DNA of 52,500 nucleotides. Origin: Neocallimastix lanati (nom. inval.) (taxonomy: Eukaryota > Neocallimastigomycota > Neocallimastigomycetes > Neocallimastigales > Neocallimastigaceae). The notes beneath the pieces were generated by a model. That model was given only the letters and a program-made list of their open reading frames with translations. It had not been told where the DNA came from and did not search any database. The stretch spans positions 1,685,001 to 1,737,500 of the forward strand of contig JACVTC010000007.1 in NCBI GenBank assembly GCA_016946835.1. Direction: 5' to 3'. Each line of letters opens with the position of its first letter. The first letter of the stretch is position 1. A program made the translations under genes and the position numbers. Positions 41,801 to 52,500 of this stretch are shown one piece after another.

Positions 41801-44714
41801 GGGATTCTTTTATTATATATTCTTTTATCTCTAATAGAGTTATGAACTTATAAATATCATTGTTAAATTCTTCTTCATCTACAATAGAATTATTTTTATT
41901 TTCCAAATCCATATCTATATCCATATCGTTAGTTTTACTTCTATATCTATAGTCATCTCCATTTTGTTTAATATATTTCTTAATTATTTCATTACTGTGC
42001 TGGAAGGCATACTCAACCATATTTACTCCTTTATAGGTCTCTTTTAATATATCCATTTTAAGATGACGTTGCTCTCCTCCTTCAATTAATTCTTGAATAA
42101 CTAAAATATTATTAGTATCACATGCATACAAAAATTTGGCTTTATATATTTCCTTTCTTTCTTCAATCTTATTTTCATTTTCATTTACAATTTCATCCTC
42201 ATATTCATATTCATTTTCATATTCATTTTCATACTCTTCTTCTTCTTCTCCTTCTTCTTCATTTATATCAATGACCATTTTACCTTTATTTCTTTTCTTA
42301 ACTATTCTATCTATCGTTGCCTTTTTTCCTTTATACCTATTATTTATTTCCTTTTCTTTATTATTTCCATCCTGATTTTCATTTTCATTGTCATTACCAA
42401 TTTCAATTTCAATTTCATTTTCCATTTCTGTTCTTCTTCTTTTTCGTCTTTTCTCTTTCATTCTTTCTTGAATATATTGTATTAACTCTAAATTACCATG
42501 ACGATAGGCATAGGTTAATGGAGTCCATCCTTGATAATCTTTTAATTCTTCATTAGCCCCTTGTTCCATTAACAATTTTGCTATCTCTTCATTATTATTC
42601 ATGCAGGCTATATGAAGTACAGAGTGTCCTTTATTATTCACTATAGATATATTGGCTTGATATTGTAATAAAAGCTTAACAATCTCATAACATTGATTTT
42701 GACAAGATATGATGAGTGCCGTATTTCCTTGACGGTTTATGGTATCTAGTTCAACATGATGTTCAATTAATTTTTCTACTAATGATCTATAATTCTTTTG
42801 ACAGGCTATCATTAATAAAGTATCACCATTATTATTTTGTATATTTATATCCATTCCTCTTTTGGAAATTAAATAATTAATGGAGCGATCAGCATGCTCT
42901 TTAGGGAAAGTCATTAAAATCTTCATGAGGATGGTATTACCAGAGGCATCTCTTTCATTTCTAAGTCTCTTATTCTTTATAAAATAACTAGCCATCATGG
43001 GTCCACCATATTGATATACTAATGAAATATCATTTTTCACTACTTTATGAGTATGAGAATCATAAATACCAGCATTATGCTTCATTAAATAGTGAGCAAG
43101 TTCCTTATTATTAGATTTAAAAGTATAATTCAGTATCGTTCCAATTTCTTGTTCACTTTTATCTTGTTCTCTTCTCTTCTCTCGTATTCTTTCTTTATCC
43201 TTTTCATTTTCATTGTTATCTGGTTGGAATTCTGTAGGTGTTGGTGGAGGTAAACTTGATCTAAAATAATGATTCTCTTTTATTAATGAGGATGTTGGTG
43301 GAGAGGTTGATGGTGAAGTTGATGTTGGTATAATAGGAATGACAGTAGTCTGAATCTTGGGTGTTGTTGGAGTGAGAGGCTTATTAATAAAGAAAGTGGA
43401 GGTATAGACAAAATCGGTATTGGCACCATGATCAATTAAATATTTTACTAGATCTATATGATGATGTTGACATGCTACATAAAGAGGAGTCACATCATGA
43501 CCATAAACACAATGAACTCGTTCATTAATATCGATACCATGTTCCATAAAGTATTTTACACATTCTATATGATTATCCGCACAGGCATCCATCATCGTCA
43601 AAAGAAGATAGTGACGATTAAGGAAACTTGTATTTTCTGTGAGATACTTTAAATATAGAATATTTTCTAATGCTGCTTTCAACGCGTAATTTTTAGCATG
43701 ATCTTTCACTTTAAAGAGATCTGCTCCATTTTCATATAAATATTTAATAATATCCAGAGATTCTCGTCTGATAGAGAAAATTATAGGTGTTCCTGGATCA
43801 CTAAATTCATTTCTGTAATAACTTTTTTGATTTACCCTGGCACCATAACTAATTAAAAATTTCACTCTCTCTAAGATATTAGTAAATTTACATATTCGTA
43901 AGAGTTCGGTATACTGATTATCATAACAATTTGAAACAATAATATCAATGTCTGTTCCATTTTCTATTAATAATATTTCTAATTCATTAGTATAAATTTT
44001 ATAATCTATAAATCGTTCTTGTTGTTCATAATTTTTAATAAAATCAATATTATCTTCTGAACTCTTAAATAGGAAACGAAGTAAATTAATATTATTATGA
44101 TGGTAGGCCAATAGCATTAACTTATTTTTTATTTTTGGATTAATACGATAACGTATAATTTCTTTCAGTAATCTATTGCTTATTCCCCATTTATTTTTAT
44201 GACTAAGAATTAAACTGAGGACTACTTCTACATCATTATTATAAAAATATTTAAGAATAATATTAATAAAGTTTCTATTTCGATATTCATCAATATAATC
44301 TAAAAAGGTTTTATCCGTTTTTTGTTGACAATAGCTAACATCGATTCCTTTTTCTAATAGATAAACTAACATCTTCTCATTTAATACTTTTTTATGATAA
44401 AGGTAAAGTAATACATTTTCCCCATTTTTATCAATATAGTTAATATCTGCTTTATTTTTTAAGAGTTTATCTGTAATATAATAATTTTTTTGTTGAAGAG
44501 ATACAAATAATGGAACCTTTCCTTCTTGATTATAATAATTTAAATTATAATTTAATAACTCTATTAAATATTCTATAATTCTATTATTCTCTTTATTTTG
44601 AAGAGCATAAATTAATAACTCTCTCACATCCTCTATTTCTACGCAATTATTCCTGACAAATTTTTGAATTTCTATTATTTCATGCTTATTTATTAATTGT
44701 TTTAATTGATTCAT
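38868..44714 (-). CDS. Giant ankyrin-repeat protein, intronless (1948 residues)
   Basis: A single uninterrupted frame of 5.85 kb. Ankyrin repeats fill most of it: about 60-440, 525-745, 860-910, 1150-1195, 1240-1480 and 1645-1930. Many units keep the consensus, for example GNTALIISCQNQCYEIVKLL and GHSVLHIACMNNNEEIAKLL. Blocks are separated by low-complexity linkers: Pro/Thr/Ser-rich (about 445-500), acidic Glu/Asn (about 749-855), poly-Ser (about 1092-1122) and a Lys/Glu then Asn-Glu hexanucleotide-coded run (about 1485-1640). No membrane segment, kinase, F-box or signal peptide is seen, so the role is probably a protein-binding scaffold with unknown partners. The ATG at 44714 follows an unusual G6 run in the leader. 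The gene lacks introns, unlike its multi-exon neighbours. This could reflect retroposition, viral or bacterial origin, or expansion of a single-exon family. Other long frames inside it are shadows. Confidence 0.93.
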   Translation of the reverse strand: MNQLKQLINKHEIIEIQKFVRNNCVEIEDVRELLIYALQNKENNRIIEYLIELLNYNLNYYNQEGKVPLFVSLQQKNYYITDKLLKNKADINYIDKNGENVLLYLYHKKVLNEKMLVYLLEKGIDVSYCQQKTDKTFLDYIDEYRNRNFINIILKYFYNNDVEVVLSLILSHKNKWGISNRLLKEIIRYRINPKIKNKLMLLAYHHNNINLLRFLFKSSEDNIDFIKNYEQQERFIDYKIYTNELEILLIENGTDIDIIVSNCYDNQYTELLRICKFTNILERVKFLISYGARVNQKSYYRNEFSDPGTPIIFSIRRESLDIIKYLYENGADLFKVKDHAKNYALKAALENILYLKYLTENTSFLNRHYLLLTMMDACADNHIECVKYFMEHGIDINERVHCVYGHDVTPLYVACQHHHIDLVKYLIDHGANTDFVYTSTFFINKPLTPTTPKIQTTVIPIIPTSTSPSTSPPTSSLIKENHYFRSSLPPPTPTEFQPDNNENEKDKERIREKRREQDKSEQEIGTILNYTFKSNNKELAHYLMKHNAGIYDSHTHKVVKNDISLVYQYGGPMMASYFIKNKRLRNERDASGNTILMKILMTFPKEHADRSINYLISKRGMDINIQNNNGDTLLMIACQKNYRSLVEKLIEHHVELDTINRQGNTALIISCQNQCYEIVKLLLQYQANISIVNNKGHSVLHIACMNNNEEIAKLLMEQGANEELKDYQGWTPLTYAYRHGNLELIQYIQERMKEKRRKRRRTEMENEIEIEIGNDNENENQDGNNKEKEINNRYKGKKATIDRIVKKRNKGKMVIDINEEEGEEEEEYENEYENEYEYEDEIVNENENKIEERKEIYKAKFLYACDTNNILVIQELIEGGEQRHLKMDILKETYKGVNMVEYAFQHSNEIIKKYIKQNGDDYRYRSKTNDMDIDMDLENKNNSIVDEEEFNNDIYKFITLLEIKEYIIKESQKIIEATNSRKKGKIYESLTSEFMRHMIYNNSATTCRAKSELMRQLESHKPLLLEITYQLWNRKHSSVLSIISNIAKDFYKIITSNSISQWNSHTSDSSTPQKYIEEFYRKYHITIDKEKMNNNVSSFFSSSSFNTLTTNSSFSSSSSSSNQPLKLTQKKAQSLFIKECQQSWKRRIIPNYQHLNQYLHLDIDINCKNKYGLTALMMACDRSNVDFVKFLISHGADINAATKDHHQTALTIAYKKLENRIVNYCYNPEYWNHEDKRIANERQKKAANVFSDDGSTLLLILKEMENDDRIPKEKEKEVIILKYLLHNGGNVADIKNILCVSNIYWSEAYLYYFIQHQIDINGLAKDGETALIYACKQRNLKLMKYLLRHGAYINGQNKEGKTVFMQASIKVNKVILNFLLDHHANPDLQDIHGTTALMYACKHENINMTNYLLNHQAKLNLKDKFGKNELMISCLRGNLPLVKILLRHGANLQDRDNQGHSVLMYACKSGNLTLVRYLMAQGLHFQSENKKKEKKSEMKKKKENENENKNDFERKEGKKREIEEKWTNRKGKENEKKEEKSEVKKKNGKRNGKENENENENENENENENENENENENENKNENENKNENENKNENENKNEKEKENENKNENENENKNENKYENENENKNENKYENENEEINSYFMSSVLARACIFNYREMVQFLIEQGMDINTRCHYQFLKGETPLMIASDYGHFELVTYLLEAGAEINAELQTEATSMVHGKTAYMFAYQSRHYDIAIYLLQHGAKLKEEVERVIDVRQRTFLSLLCQDQVYLSYIQFLIEEKGASITSRDCDGNTPFLLSCAYGNQEMIKYLHGRGAKMNEKNDQKETGLQFACSYGKNRIVEYLIDHGADMNSINKQGCTPIMMACYALRHRPMDWNERDGVLTNIKYLINLGARIDVQDKNRMTALLHFYRSRIYYNDTLLIRKYLKLTVKKLAVLQNSLDIME
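39798..40070. repeat. Coding hexanucleotide repeat (TTTTCA variants)
   Basis: Tandem TTTTCA interspersed with TTTTTA, in the ankyrin gene. On the minus strand it encodes alternating Asn-Glu and Lys-Asn-Glu over about 90 residues. The other minus frames are also open across it (Met-Lys repeats). Likely length-variable between strains. Confidence 0.92.
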
Positions 44715-46357
44715 ATTTCCCCCCTGCTCTTTATTTAAATTCTTTTTTTTAATTAATTAATAAATATTAAAAAATTATAAAAGAAAAAGAAAGAAAAAAC
44801 TTTTTTTTTTTTTTTTTTTAAATATTAATTGTACCTTATATTTTCAAGTTTTTCAATATTTTATAAAATCAATCTATTTTTTTTTTTTTTAATTAATAAA
44901 TATTTATAAAAATAAATATTTATCTGTACCTATCCTAATATTTTATTTGATTATATTGTTTATTTCTTTATTTGTCTTATAGCATATTTGTTGTGATATG
45001 TTTAATATAAATTTATTATTATGATTTTATTTAAAAATTAATAAATATAAAAAATTAAAATTTTAAAATAAAAATAAAAAAGAACTTATTAAAATAAAAT
45101 TTAAAATAAAATTATTTTAAAATTTTAAAAAATTAAATGAATTTAATTGGTTCAATATATTATATGTATATTATTTTAACTAATATTTTATTTATTATCA
45201 GACATTTTTAATTTTAAATCAATAATTTTAAAATTTTATTATAATAGATATGAATGCATTTTGATGTATATTTGTTTTTTTTATTATTTTTTTTTTCAAA
45301 TTGTGTTTTACTTAAAATGAATTAAATGAATTTCAAATATTAAAATTTTTGATAATAACAAATAAATAAATAAATAAAAAAAAAAAAGAAAAAAAAAAAA
45401 AAGAAACTATTATTTTAAAAAAACCTTTTATCAATTTAAGATAAATAATATTTATTATAAATAAAAAGACTCATTTATTAAAAAAAAAAACATTTGTCAT
45501 ATCATATAAATATTTATTTATTTGTGTATTGAAAAATATTACATAACAAGAAAATCTTATTACATAAAATGATTTAAATTTAAACCATTAAATAAAATTG
45601 TTTAATTATTATTAAAAGAATAAAAAAAATATTTTAATACATTTGTTAATTTCAATTTTTTGAAGTATAAATTATATTGCTTATTCCTTCCATATAAAAA
45701 TAGGTGATATAAAAGGGGTTAGGCATAACATCTGATATAATACATATTAAACTTTTTTTATAAAAAAAAAATTTTGTTTATCTACCAATTTACTATAAAA
45801 ATATAAAAGTGTCTTTTTATACTTTATGTGGATAAATACATATTAAATTTTATTTATTTATTTATTTATTTATTATTATTGTTTTTTAATTAAAGAAATT
45901 TTTTATAAATAAGAATTTTTTATATATTATATATTACTGTATATATAATAATATTATTATTATAAATTTTCATTATATTTTATTATATAACATAGTATAT
46001 AGTATATATTATAATTTATACATTTATTAATCATGTATCATTTTTTTTAATTTAATTATTTTTATTTATAATAATATAATAATTAATAAATTTTAATTAT
46101 TAATAAAATTTATTAATTATTTTTTATTCAAATATTTTTTATTTAATTTTTTTTTTATTTTAAAAAATAAAAATTATAAACATTAATCCTCTTTTTAATT
46201 AATATTTAATTATAAAAAGAAATAAAAATAATCATATATATTTAAGAAGATTAAAAGTATTACTTATAACAAAATTTAATCATAATAGTAATATTAAATA
46301 ATTCATTATTATATAAATTAATAATAATAGTAGTATTAAATAATTCAATATTATATA

Positions 46358-46406
<49 letters not shown>

Positions 46407-47046
46407 AAAATTATTATTTTCCCTTTATTTTTTCTTTATATAATTATTATAAATAATTAGTTTTCATAAAAGGTATACTATTTTGAAAAAAAAAAAAAAA
46501 ATTAATTAAAAAAATAAAAACATGATCATGCTAATTAAACTATAACATTTTTATAATATTAAAAATATAAAAAGAAAAATTATTAATATTAATTATTTTT
46601 TTTTTTTATTTATTTTTGACTTTATTTAATTTATGTCAATTATTAGATTGATTTTTAACTTTAAATTTATGTAAAATTAATGTGTAAATATCATATATAT
46701 ATTTGTGATTGATAACTCAAATATATTTATTTATTATTATATATATATTTTTATTATTTTTTTTATTCTTTTTTTGTAAATATATATTATTTTATATTTT
46801 ATACTTTTATTATAATGTAGTAATTTGAAACATAAATATTTTTATTTTGCTTTATTTTATATTATTTTTATTAGTTTATTTTTTTGTTCAATATATAAAA
46901 AATTATAAGATTTTAATTAGTAACTTTTAAAATTTAAAATACAATTTTATTTGATAAGTTTTGTATTTATATATTTATTATTATTATAATTATTATTAAT
47001 TTTTATTTTTATATCTTATATATATATAATTTTTTAAACGAGACTC
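44715..47046. other. AT-rich intergenic region
   Basis: The 5' flank of the ankyrin gene and 3' flank of the uridine phosphorylase gene. A/T tracts, TTA/TAA patches (about 46350-46410) and no coding signal on either strand. Confidence 0.75.
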
Positions 47047-47478
47047 CTAATTTTTGAAGTCTTTAACCATAGCTTCCCATACACTTCCTTGGACTGGTTG
47101 AAGTTTCTATATTATTATTATTATTATTATTATTTTTTGATATTATTGAAAATTATAAAAAATACATAAAGAATATATATGATTAATAAAAATATGTGAA
47201 AAATTAATATTTAATGTAATTACTATTATTTTTTGTTGATTGTATTGTCTTTAGTAATTACCTCTTCATCTCCAAGATCTATTTCTATTAAAGAATCTAA
47301 TATACTCTTAATCATCTTTTCTTGTAAAATTGGTACCTTTTCTGTTGAAATAAAAGTATTGCTATAATAAATATATATATATATATATATATAAAGAAAA
47401 TTAAAAATTAATATATTCCTAACAAATATATATTAAATATACATATATAATAATAGTAGTTATTATTTAAATAATAAT

Positions 47479-47516
<38 letters not shown>

Positions 47517-49555
47517 CACCTTCTTTAATTTAAATATTTATTATTTACTTTGATTAACTTACTTTACTCTATTAGCAAAAATCATTGTTGTTGCAGCAGT
47601 CTTAATTTCATTATTTTCAGTTTTTATATCTTCAGATTGTGATTCATGTTCCTTTTTATAGGTAGATGATATACATTTAGCTAAATGGAATAATCCAAAA
47701 GTTTCCATTTCTAATGTAACACAATCTGGATGCTTTTTTTTAATATCTTCAATTAAATGTTCATTATAATCAACAAAGTTACTATCGTAACGAGCTTTTA
47801 TAATATAGTATGAATATATGAATACAAAATACAAATTAATATAAAAAATAATATAAAATATAGTATATATATTTATTATTATTATCATTATTATTTTAAG
47901 TACCTTGACTACTGTAGAATGAATCTAATATTTATATATATATATTAAATATTTTCATTTTTATATAAAATAATATATATTAATATAAACTCATTTAAAA
48001 ATAAGTAATTATAAAAAAAATAAAAAAAAAAAAAAAAAATTTTTTTTTATGAAATATACTTTTATGAAAATTTAATTTAAACAAGCAAACAAAAAATTAA
48101 AAACAAAAATAAAAACAAAATCCTACCTGCTGAACCATTTAAACCTTTAACAACTTTAATATTATCATTTTTACATTCTTCTACTAAATTTTTATACAAG
48201 ATTTCTTGCAATTCTTTATCCGCACTACATTTATCAGTAATAATGTATGGTGAAGTTTCTTTTTCACTTGTGAAATAGTCATAATTTCTAGATATCATAA
48301 AAGCACCGGTGGCTACAGCAATAGATCCTGTTTCAATATCTTTAATTGTACCACAAGAACCAAAACGAATAATTGCCATTGGTCCTTTAACAACATGTCT
48401 TGTTTCTCTAATAAAGAAATCCATCATGGGCATACCCTTAATAAATATTATTTAATTAACATAATTTTTATTTAATTATTATTATTAATATTTAATTATC
48501 ATAATAATTATTATTATTTATTATTATTCATTATTACATATTTTAATTTTATAATATTTAATTAAAAAAAAAATTTTTTTTCAAAAAATTTAAATATATA
48601 TGTTCATATGATTATATATAATATTAAATATAATATAAGAATTATATGGTAATTAAAAACAAATATTAAAAATTAATTAATAAATTATGTATATATATAT
48701 ATTGTTTATTATGTTTGGGAAAATATTTTGTTTAATTAGAATAATTAATAATATTAATTTTTTTAAAATAAAATAATTATTTAACTAACCATACAGATAG
48801 CTACAACAGAAACAGGAACACCCTTATAAGTACCTGTAATAGTTAAAAATTTTCTTTTTGACATATACATAAATAAATGAGCATTATTAATTTTGTATGG
48901 TCCTGTTTCTGTTACAAGTAAATCTTCTCTGGTGACATTATCAAAATATTCTGCAATTTGAAATGCTCTGTAGTGATCACCAACTGTAATTACTCTATTA
49001 GCAACTATTTATTTATTTATATTTAAAACAAATGTATTATAAATAAAATAAAATAAAATAAAATAAAATAAAATAAAATAAAATAAAATAAATATGAAAG
49101 TAATATTAATAAATATCATTATTTATTATTTTTGGTGTTTTTATTAATATTTTTTTTTTTTTGAAAATTATCGTAAATTAGAGTATTACCTTCTCCTGGT
49201 TTTGTACTAACATGATACTATAAATAATTTATTTTTTATTTTTATTTTTTTTCCATATACAATAATATTATTATAGAATTACAGGGAGCATTTATAATTA
49301 GACAAATATTTAAATTGTTTTATTATTAAATTTAAATTTAATAATAATATAAAATTTATAATTAATATAAATATATCAAATAAAATGCTTAATATTTTTT
49401 TTTAAACACCCAATCTATAATATAGAAAATAAAATAGTATATATTTATATATTATTTATAAATTATATTTTTATCCATACAGTTCTACCATCATCTTCTA
49501 ATGGAAAATTGGCACTTGTAAATTCGTGACTATAAACCTTTTTAAAATCAGCCAT
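47047..49555 (-). CDS. Uridine phosphorylase (PNP/UDP family)
   Basis: Eight exons on the minus strand: 49555-49481, 49217-49190, 49004-48790, 48436-48127, 47924-47904, 47794-47563, 47361-47262 and 47106-47047. All introns are GT-AG and phases close, giving 346 residues. The joined protein has the nucleoside phosphorylase order: YHVSTKPG and ANRVITVGDHYRA near the N-terminus (phosphate-binding Gly-Asp), GTYKGVPVSVVA, GMPMMDFFIRE (107-117), IIRFGSCGT (128-136) and TLEMETFGLFHLA with E245-M246-E247, the nucleoside-binding segment. A Ser/Glu/Lys-rich insertion follows (about 256-285), as in eukaryotic members. The reaction is phosphorolysis of uridine to uracil and ribose-1-phosphate for pyrimidine salvage, expected in the cytosol. 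Exon 5 is a 21-nt microexon coding about seven residues (DSFYSSQ), needed to keep the active-site loop. Purine nucleoside use cannot be excluded from sequence alone. Confidence 0.9.
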
Positions 49556-50008
49556 TATTTTTAATGTTTATTTTATACTAAAATAAATTTAAATTTATTA
49601 TTTGTAAATATGTCAAATTAAAAATATATATTAAGAAATTTAATACTTATAAAAGTATTTTTAAAATTAAAATATAAAAGTAAAAATAAAATAAAATGAA
49701 ATGAAATAAAAAAAAAAAAAAGGCTATATATTCCATATTATTAAATATTAAATAATTATATTTATTTGTATTAAATCTTTTACATTATTTTTGTTTTTTT
49801 AATTAATCAATATACTTTAATATAATTAATTATTAATTAAAGTTCTACAGAAATAATTTATATATTTAATTTTAAATAATTTTTTTTATAATCCATTTAT
49901 GATTTAAATTAGTTTTTATCCATTTAATTTATATTTCATATGTTTTATATTATTACTATTTGAAAAAACATATGAAAACATCTTTTTTATTTTTTATTTT
50001 TATTTTTA

Positions 50009-50041
<33 letters not shown>

Positions 50042-50410
50042 ATAATATAGATACTGAATAACAATTTAAAGTGACCATATAAATAATATATATATTTTAT
50101 TTTTTTAAAAAATAAAAATAAATCATTATACAAATAATTAAAATTTATCTTTAATAACATTTACCTGAATTTATTAATATTAAAATATAACAGTATATAT
50201 TTATATATAATTAATATAATATAGAAAATACATAAATTATATAAAATTATATAAAATATCCATAAAAAACTATTATTCAATTTTTTTTTTTTTTTTTTTT
50301 GAATATTTATATATATAATTTTGTTTTAGTTTTTTAATACATAAAAAGATGGAAGAGAAAAAAGGGGCATACAATTAAACTATACTAGATATTATATTTA
50401 ATTATTACTT

Positions 50411-50451
<41 letters not shown>

Positions 50452-50604
50452 TATTTATTTATATTATTTAATAATTTTTTTTTTAAAAAAAATAATTACA
50501 TATATTACTACTAAATAATTTGAATTATTTATATCAATATTACATTATAATTACTATTACTTAATACATTTTTTTTTCTTTTCTTTTTCTTTTTCTTTTT
50601 CTTT

Positions 50605-50660
<56 letters not shown>

Positions 50661-50963
50661 TTTATTTTTATTTTTTTTATTTTTATTTTTTTTATTTTTA
50701 TTTTTTTAATACATTTATTTATTATTTTATTTTATTTTTTTTATTTTATAGTAATTTATTTTATTTTATTTTTTTTTCTTATATTTTTATGATATATATA
50801 TTATTATAATTATTATATATATATATTTATTTATTTAACATTTCTTTTTTATTTTTTCTATTTTCTATTTATTTATTAATGATTTTATTTTTTATAATAT
50901 TATTTTAATTTTTAAATTTATATATTAGTATTATTATAATACTATTATTATTATTATTTAAAT
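49556..50963. other. AT-rich intergenic region
   Basis: Lies between the uridine phosphorylase start and the 3' end of the RINT1-like gene. Homopolymers, TTA units (about 50410-50452), CTTTTT units (about 50577-50608) and a T run of about 47 (about 50609-50655). No coding signal. Confidence 0.75.
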
Positions 50964-52182
50964 TTATAAATTATTATTAATAGATAAATCAAGTCTTTGT
51001 TCAACAATACGTTTAGCTTCATCCCAATTTAAACCTCTATTAACTTCTTCTTGATTGGCTAAATTAGATTCAGAGGAAACATTGGAATTAATAGTAAATT
51101 TATTAATATTATTGGCAAGACTTGTAAGATTATTAATAATACTACTACTACTGCTAGTTGTAGAATTATCATAGGCGTAAAGATTTTGGAGACTACTACT
51201 TTTACTGGTACTTGTACTAATTTCACGTGGAAGTTCGACTCCTTCACCACTTAAACCAAGTGATTTTAACCATTTTTGTTTATCTAATGGATGAACATCT
51301 TCTGTTTTTGAATGATATAATATTTGAATAATCTTTTTACTTTGTTCCGGTAAATCTGGACTATCAAAGTCCATTGACAGTAATATACAGGCATCCTTTA
51401 ATCTTTATATTCATATATATTCATATATATATATATATATATAAATCAAATTAATGATAATCTATAGTTATAATTTTTATTTTATTATTTTATATAGTTT
51501 TAGTTTTTATATTCGTAATCCATACCTTCTAAATTGATTTTCTGGTTTCTTGAACCAACGTCTGAAAATACCATCCCATAAACCTTTGGTAACATCAACA
51601 CAAAATTGAAGACCACCAGCATATGAAAATTGATTAATAAAAATAATTTTATCGAAAAGAATATTTTCAATTTTTGTACAGACATTACGACAAATACGTT
51701 TAAATATTGTAGGATGTAAATTGGCATTAATATTATTTAAATTATTAACTAAAATAGATAAAGGTTCACAAAATTCTAAGGAAATATCCATTTCAGATTC
51801 TCTATTATTTTCTACATTGAAATTCCAAGTTTTTCTAAATATTTATATATATATATATATATATATTTTTAATATATTTTTATTATAAAATTATAAAATT
51901 AAATTAATAAATCAAATTATTATTTTTTAAAATAAATATTTACAAGAATTGATATTGTTTTAAGCTAGCTAAGAATATATTAGCAACGGAATCAACAATA
52001 TGATCTTCTATATTTTTTATTTTTTCATTATTGAATTTTATTGAGCTTGAGAAAAGACCATCATCTTCACCATTCCATAAATGAATATAGAACTTTAATT
52101 TTTATTAATATAGTATAATTATTTAATATATAATTATATATATGAAGTTAGAAGCATGAATTATTTTATGAAATTAATAAAA

Positions 52183-52229
<47 letters not shown>

Positions 52230-52275
52230 ATATATAAATATATAAATATGTATATTCATTAAAATAATAAAAATA

Positions 52276-52327
<52 letters not shown>

Positions 52328-52500
52328 TCTTGGGTTTCCCAATAATCTAAAGTTTTATTAATATAATTTAAGGAACTTAAACAACGACAGAATTGTTGAA
52401 TACTTTCATCTTGTAAATCGGCAAGGATTAAATGATTTAAATATTCTTTAATTCGTATAGCATAATCACTAATAATCTTCTTTTGAATATCATTAAGAAA
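50964..52500 (-). CDS. RINT1/Tip20-type vesicle-tethering protein, C-terminal part (partial)
   Basis: Four minus-strand exons are visible: beyond 52500 to 52327, then 52092-51944, 51834-51526 and 51402-50964. Introns are GT-AG and phases close, giving the last 356 residues. The gene runs off the window, so its 5' end is missing. The segment FSYAGGLQFCVDVTKGLW followed by FKKPENQFRR and, across the last junction, LKDACILLS matches the conserved C-terminal block of RINT1/Tip20 proteins. The upstream exon ends in a YWETQD-type motif joined to FYIHLWNG. These proteins are subunits of the Dsl1/NRZ complex, which tethers COPI vesicles to the endoplasmic reticulum. After the domain lies a Ser/Asn-rich linker (about 60 residues) and a closing helix WDEAKRIVEQRLDLS. 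An inner frame starting with Met at 51374 is the body of the last exon, not a separate gene. Confidence 0.82.
52176..52324. repeat. AAAT array and poly(T) within an intron
   Basis: AAAT/AATA units (about 52176-52232) and a T run of about 46 (about 52278-52324) fill the intron between the first two visible exons of the RINT1-like gene. The T run ends next to the donor site at 52326. Confidence 0.85.

Noticed and set aside
42136-42556. Plus-strand Ser/Phe-rich frames
   Set aside because: Antisense of the acidic linker of the ankyrin gene; no independent support.

Overview
The window looks like nuclear DNA of a very AT-rich eukaryote. An anaerobic gut fungus (Neocallimastigomycota: Neocallimastix, Piromyces, Anaeromyces or a relative) is the best guess. 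The reasons are extreme AT content, long homopolymer and micro-/minisatellite tracts, low gene density, GT-AG introns of about 60-500 nt, an intronless bacterial-looking PLP enzyme, a very large ankyrin-repeat gene, and a formate/nitrite-type transporter that fits mixed-acid fermentation. Dictyostelid-like organisms share the AAT/AAC microsatellites but are usually much more gene-dense. The assignment is inference.

Layout. 1-8090: AT-rich intergenic DNA with an inverted repeat, a decayed minus-strand coding relic (about 3.0-3.3 kb), a 160-bp tandem satellite (3.6-4.05 kb) and a perfect 87-unit TTTTA array. 8091-9287 (+): intronless trans-sulfuration-type PLP enzyme. 9738-10770: a 5'-truncated LINE reverse-transcriptase relic ending in poly(A), flanked by two near-identical copies of about 90-100 bp. 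10.8-21.07 kb: no gene seen, many microsatellites. 21071-21898 (+): formate/nitrite (FNT) channel. 23.1-27.0 kb: a graveyard of mobile DNA, with a LINE C-terminal relic carrying a CCHC motif, a 3' stem-loop and poly(A), then a decayed minus-strand gene. 27560-29413 (-): four-exon, four-TM protein. 33519-37115 (+): seven-exon gene encoding a Tom20 import receptor fused to a zinc-finger/SET (SMYD-like) domain. 38868-44714 (-): intronless 1948-residue ankyrin protein. 47047-49555 (-): eight-exon uridine phosphorylase with a 21-nt microexon. 50964-52500 (-): 3' part of a RINT1/Tip20-type vesicle-tethering gene, running off the window.

How the genes fit together. They are independent eukaryotic transcription units, not an operon. 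In a hydrogenosome-bearing fungus the FNT channel would export formate made by pyruvate formate-lyase, and the Tom20-SET protein would sit in the hydrogenosomal outer membrane. Nucleoside phosphorolysis and sulfur-amino-acid metabolism are housekeeping or acquired functions. The Tom20-SET fusion is the most unusual object here. Exon models were built by hand: every junction is GT-AG, phases close exactly, and joined proteins match family expectations, but no transcript data were available.
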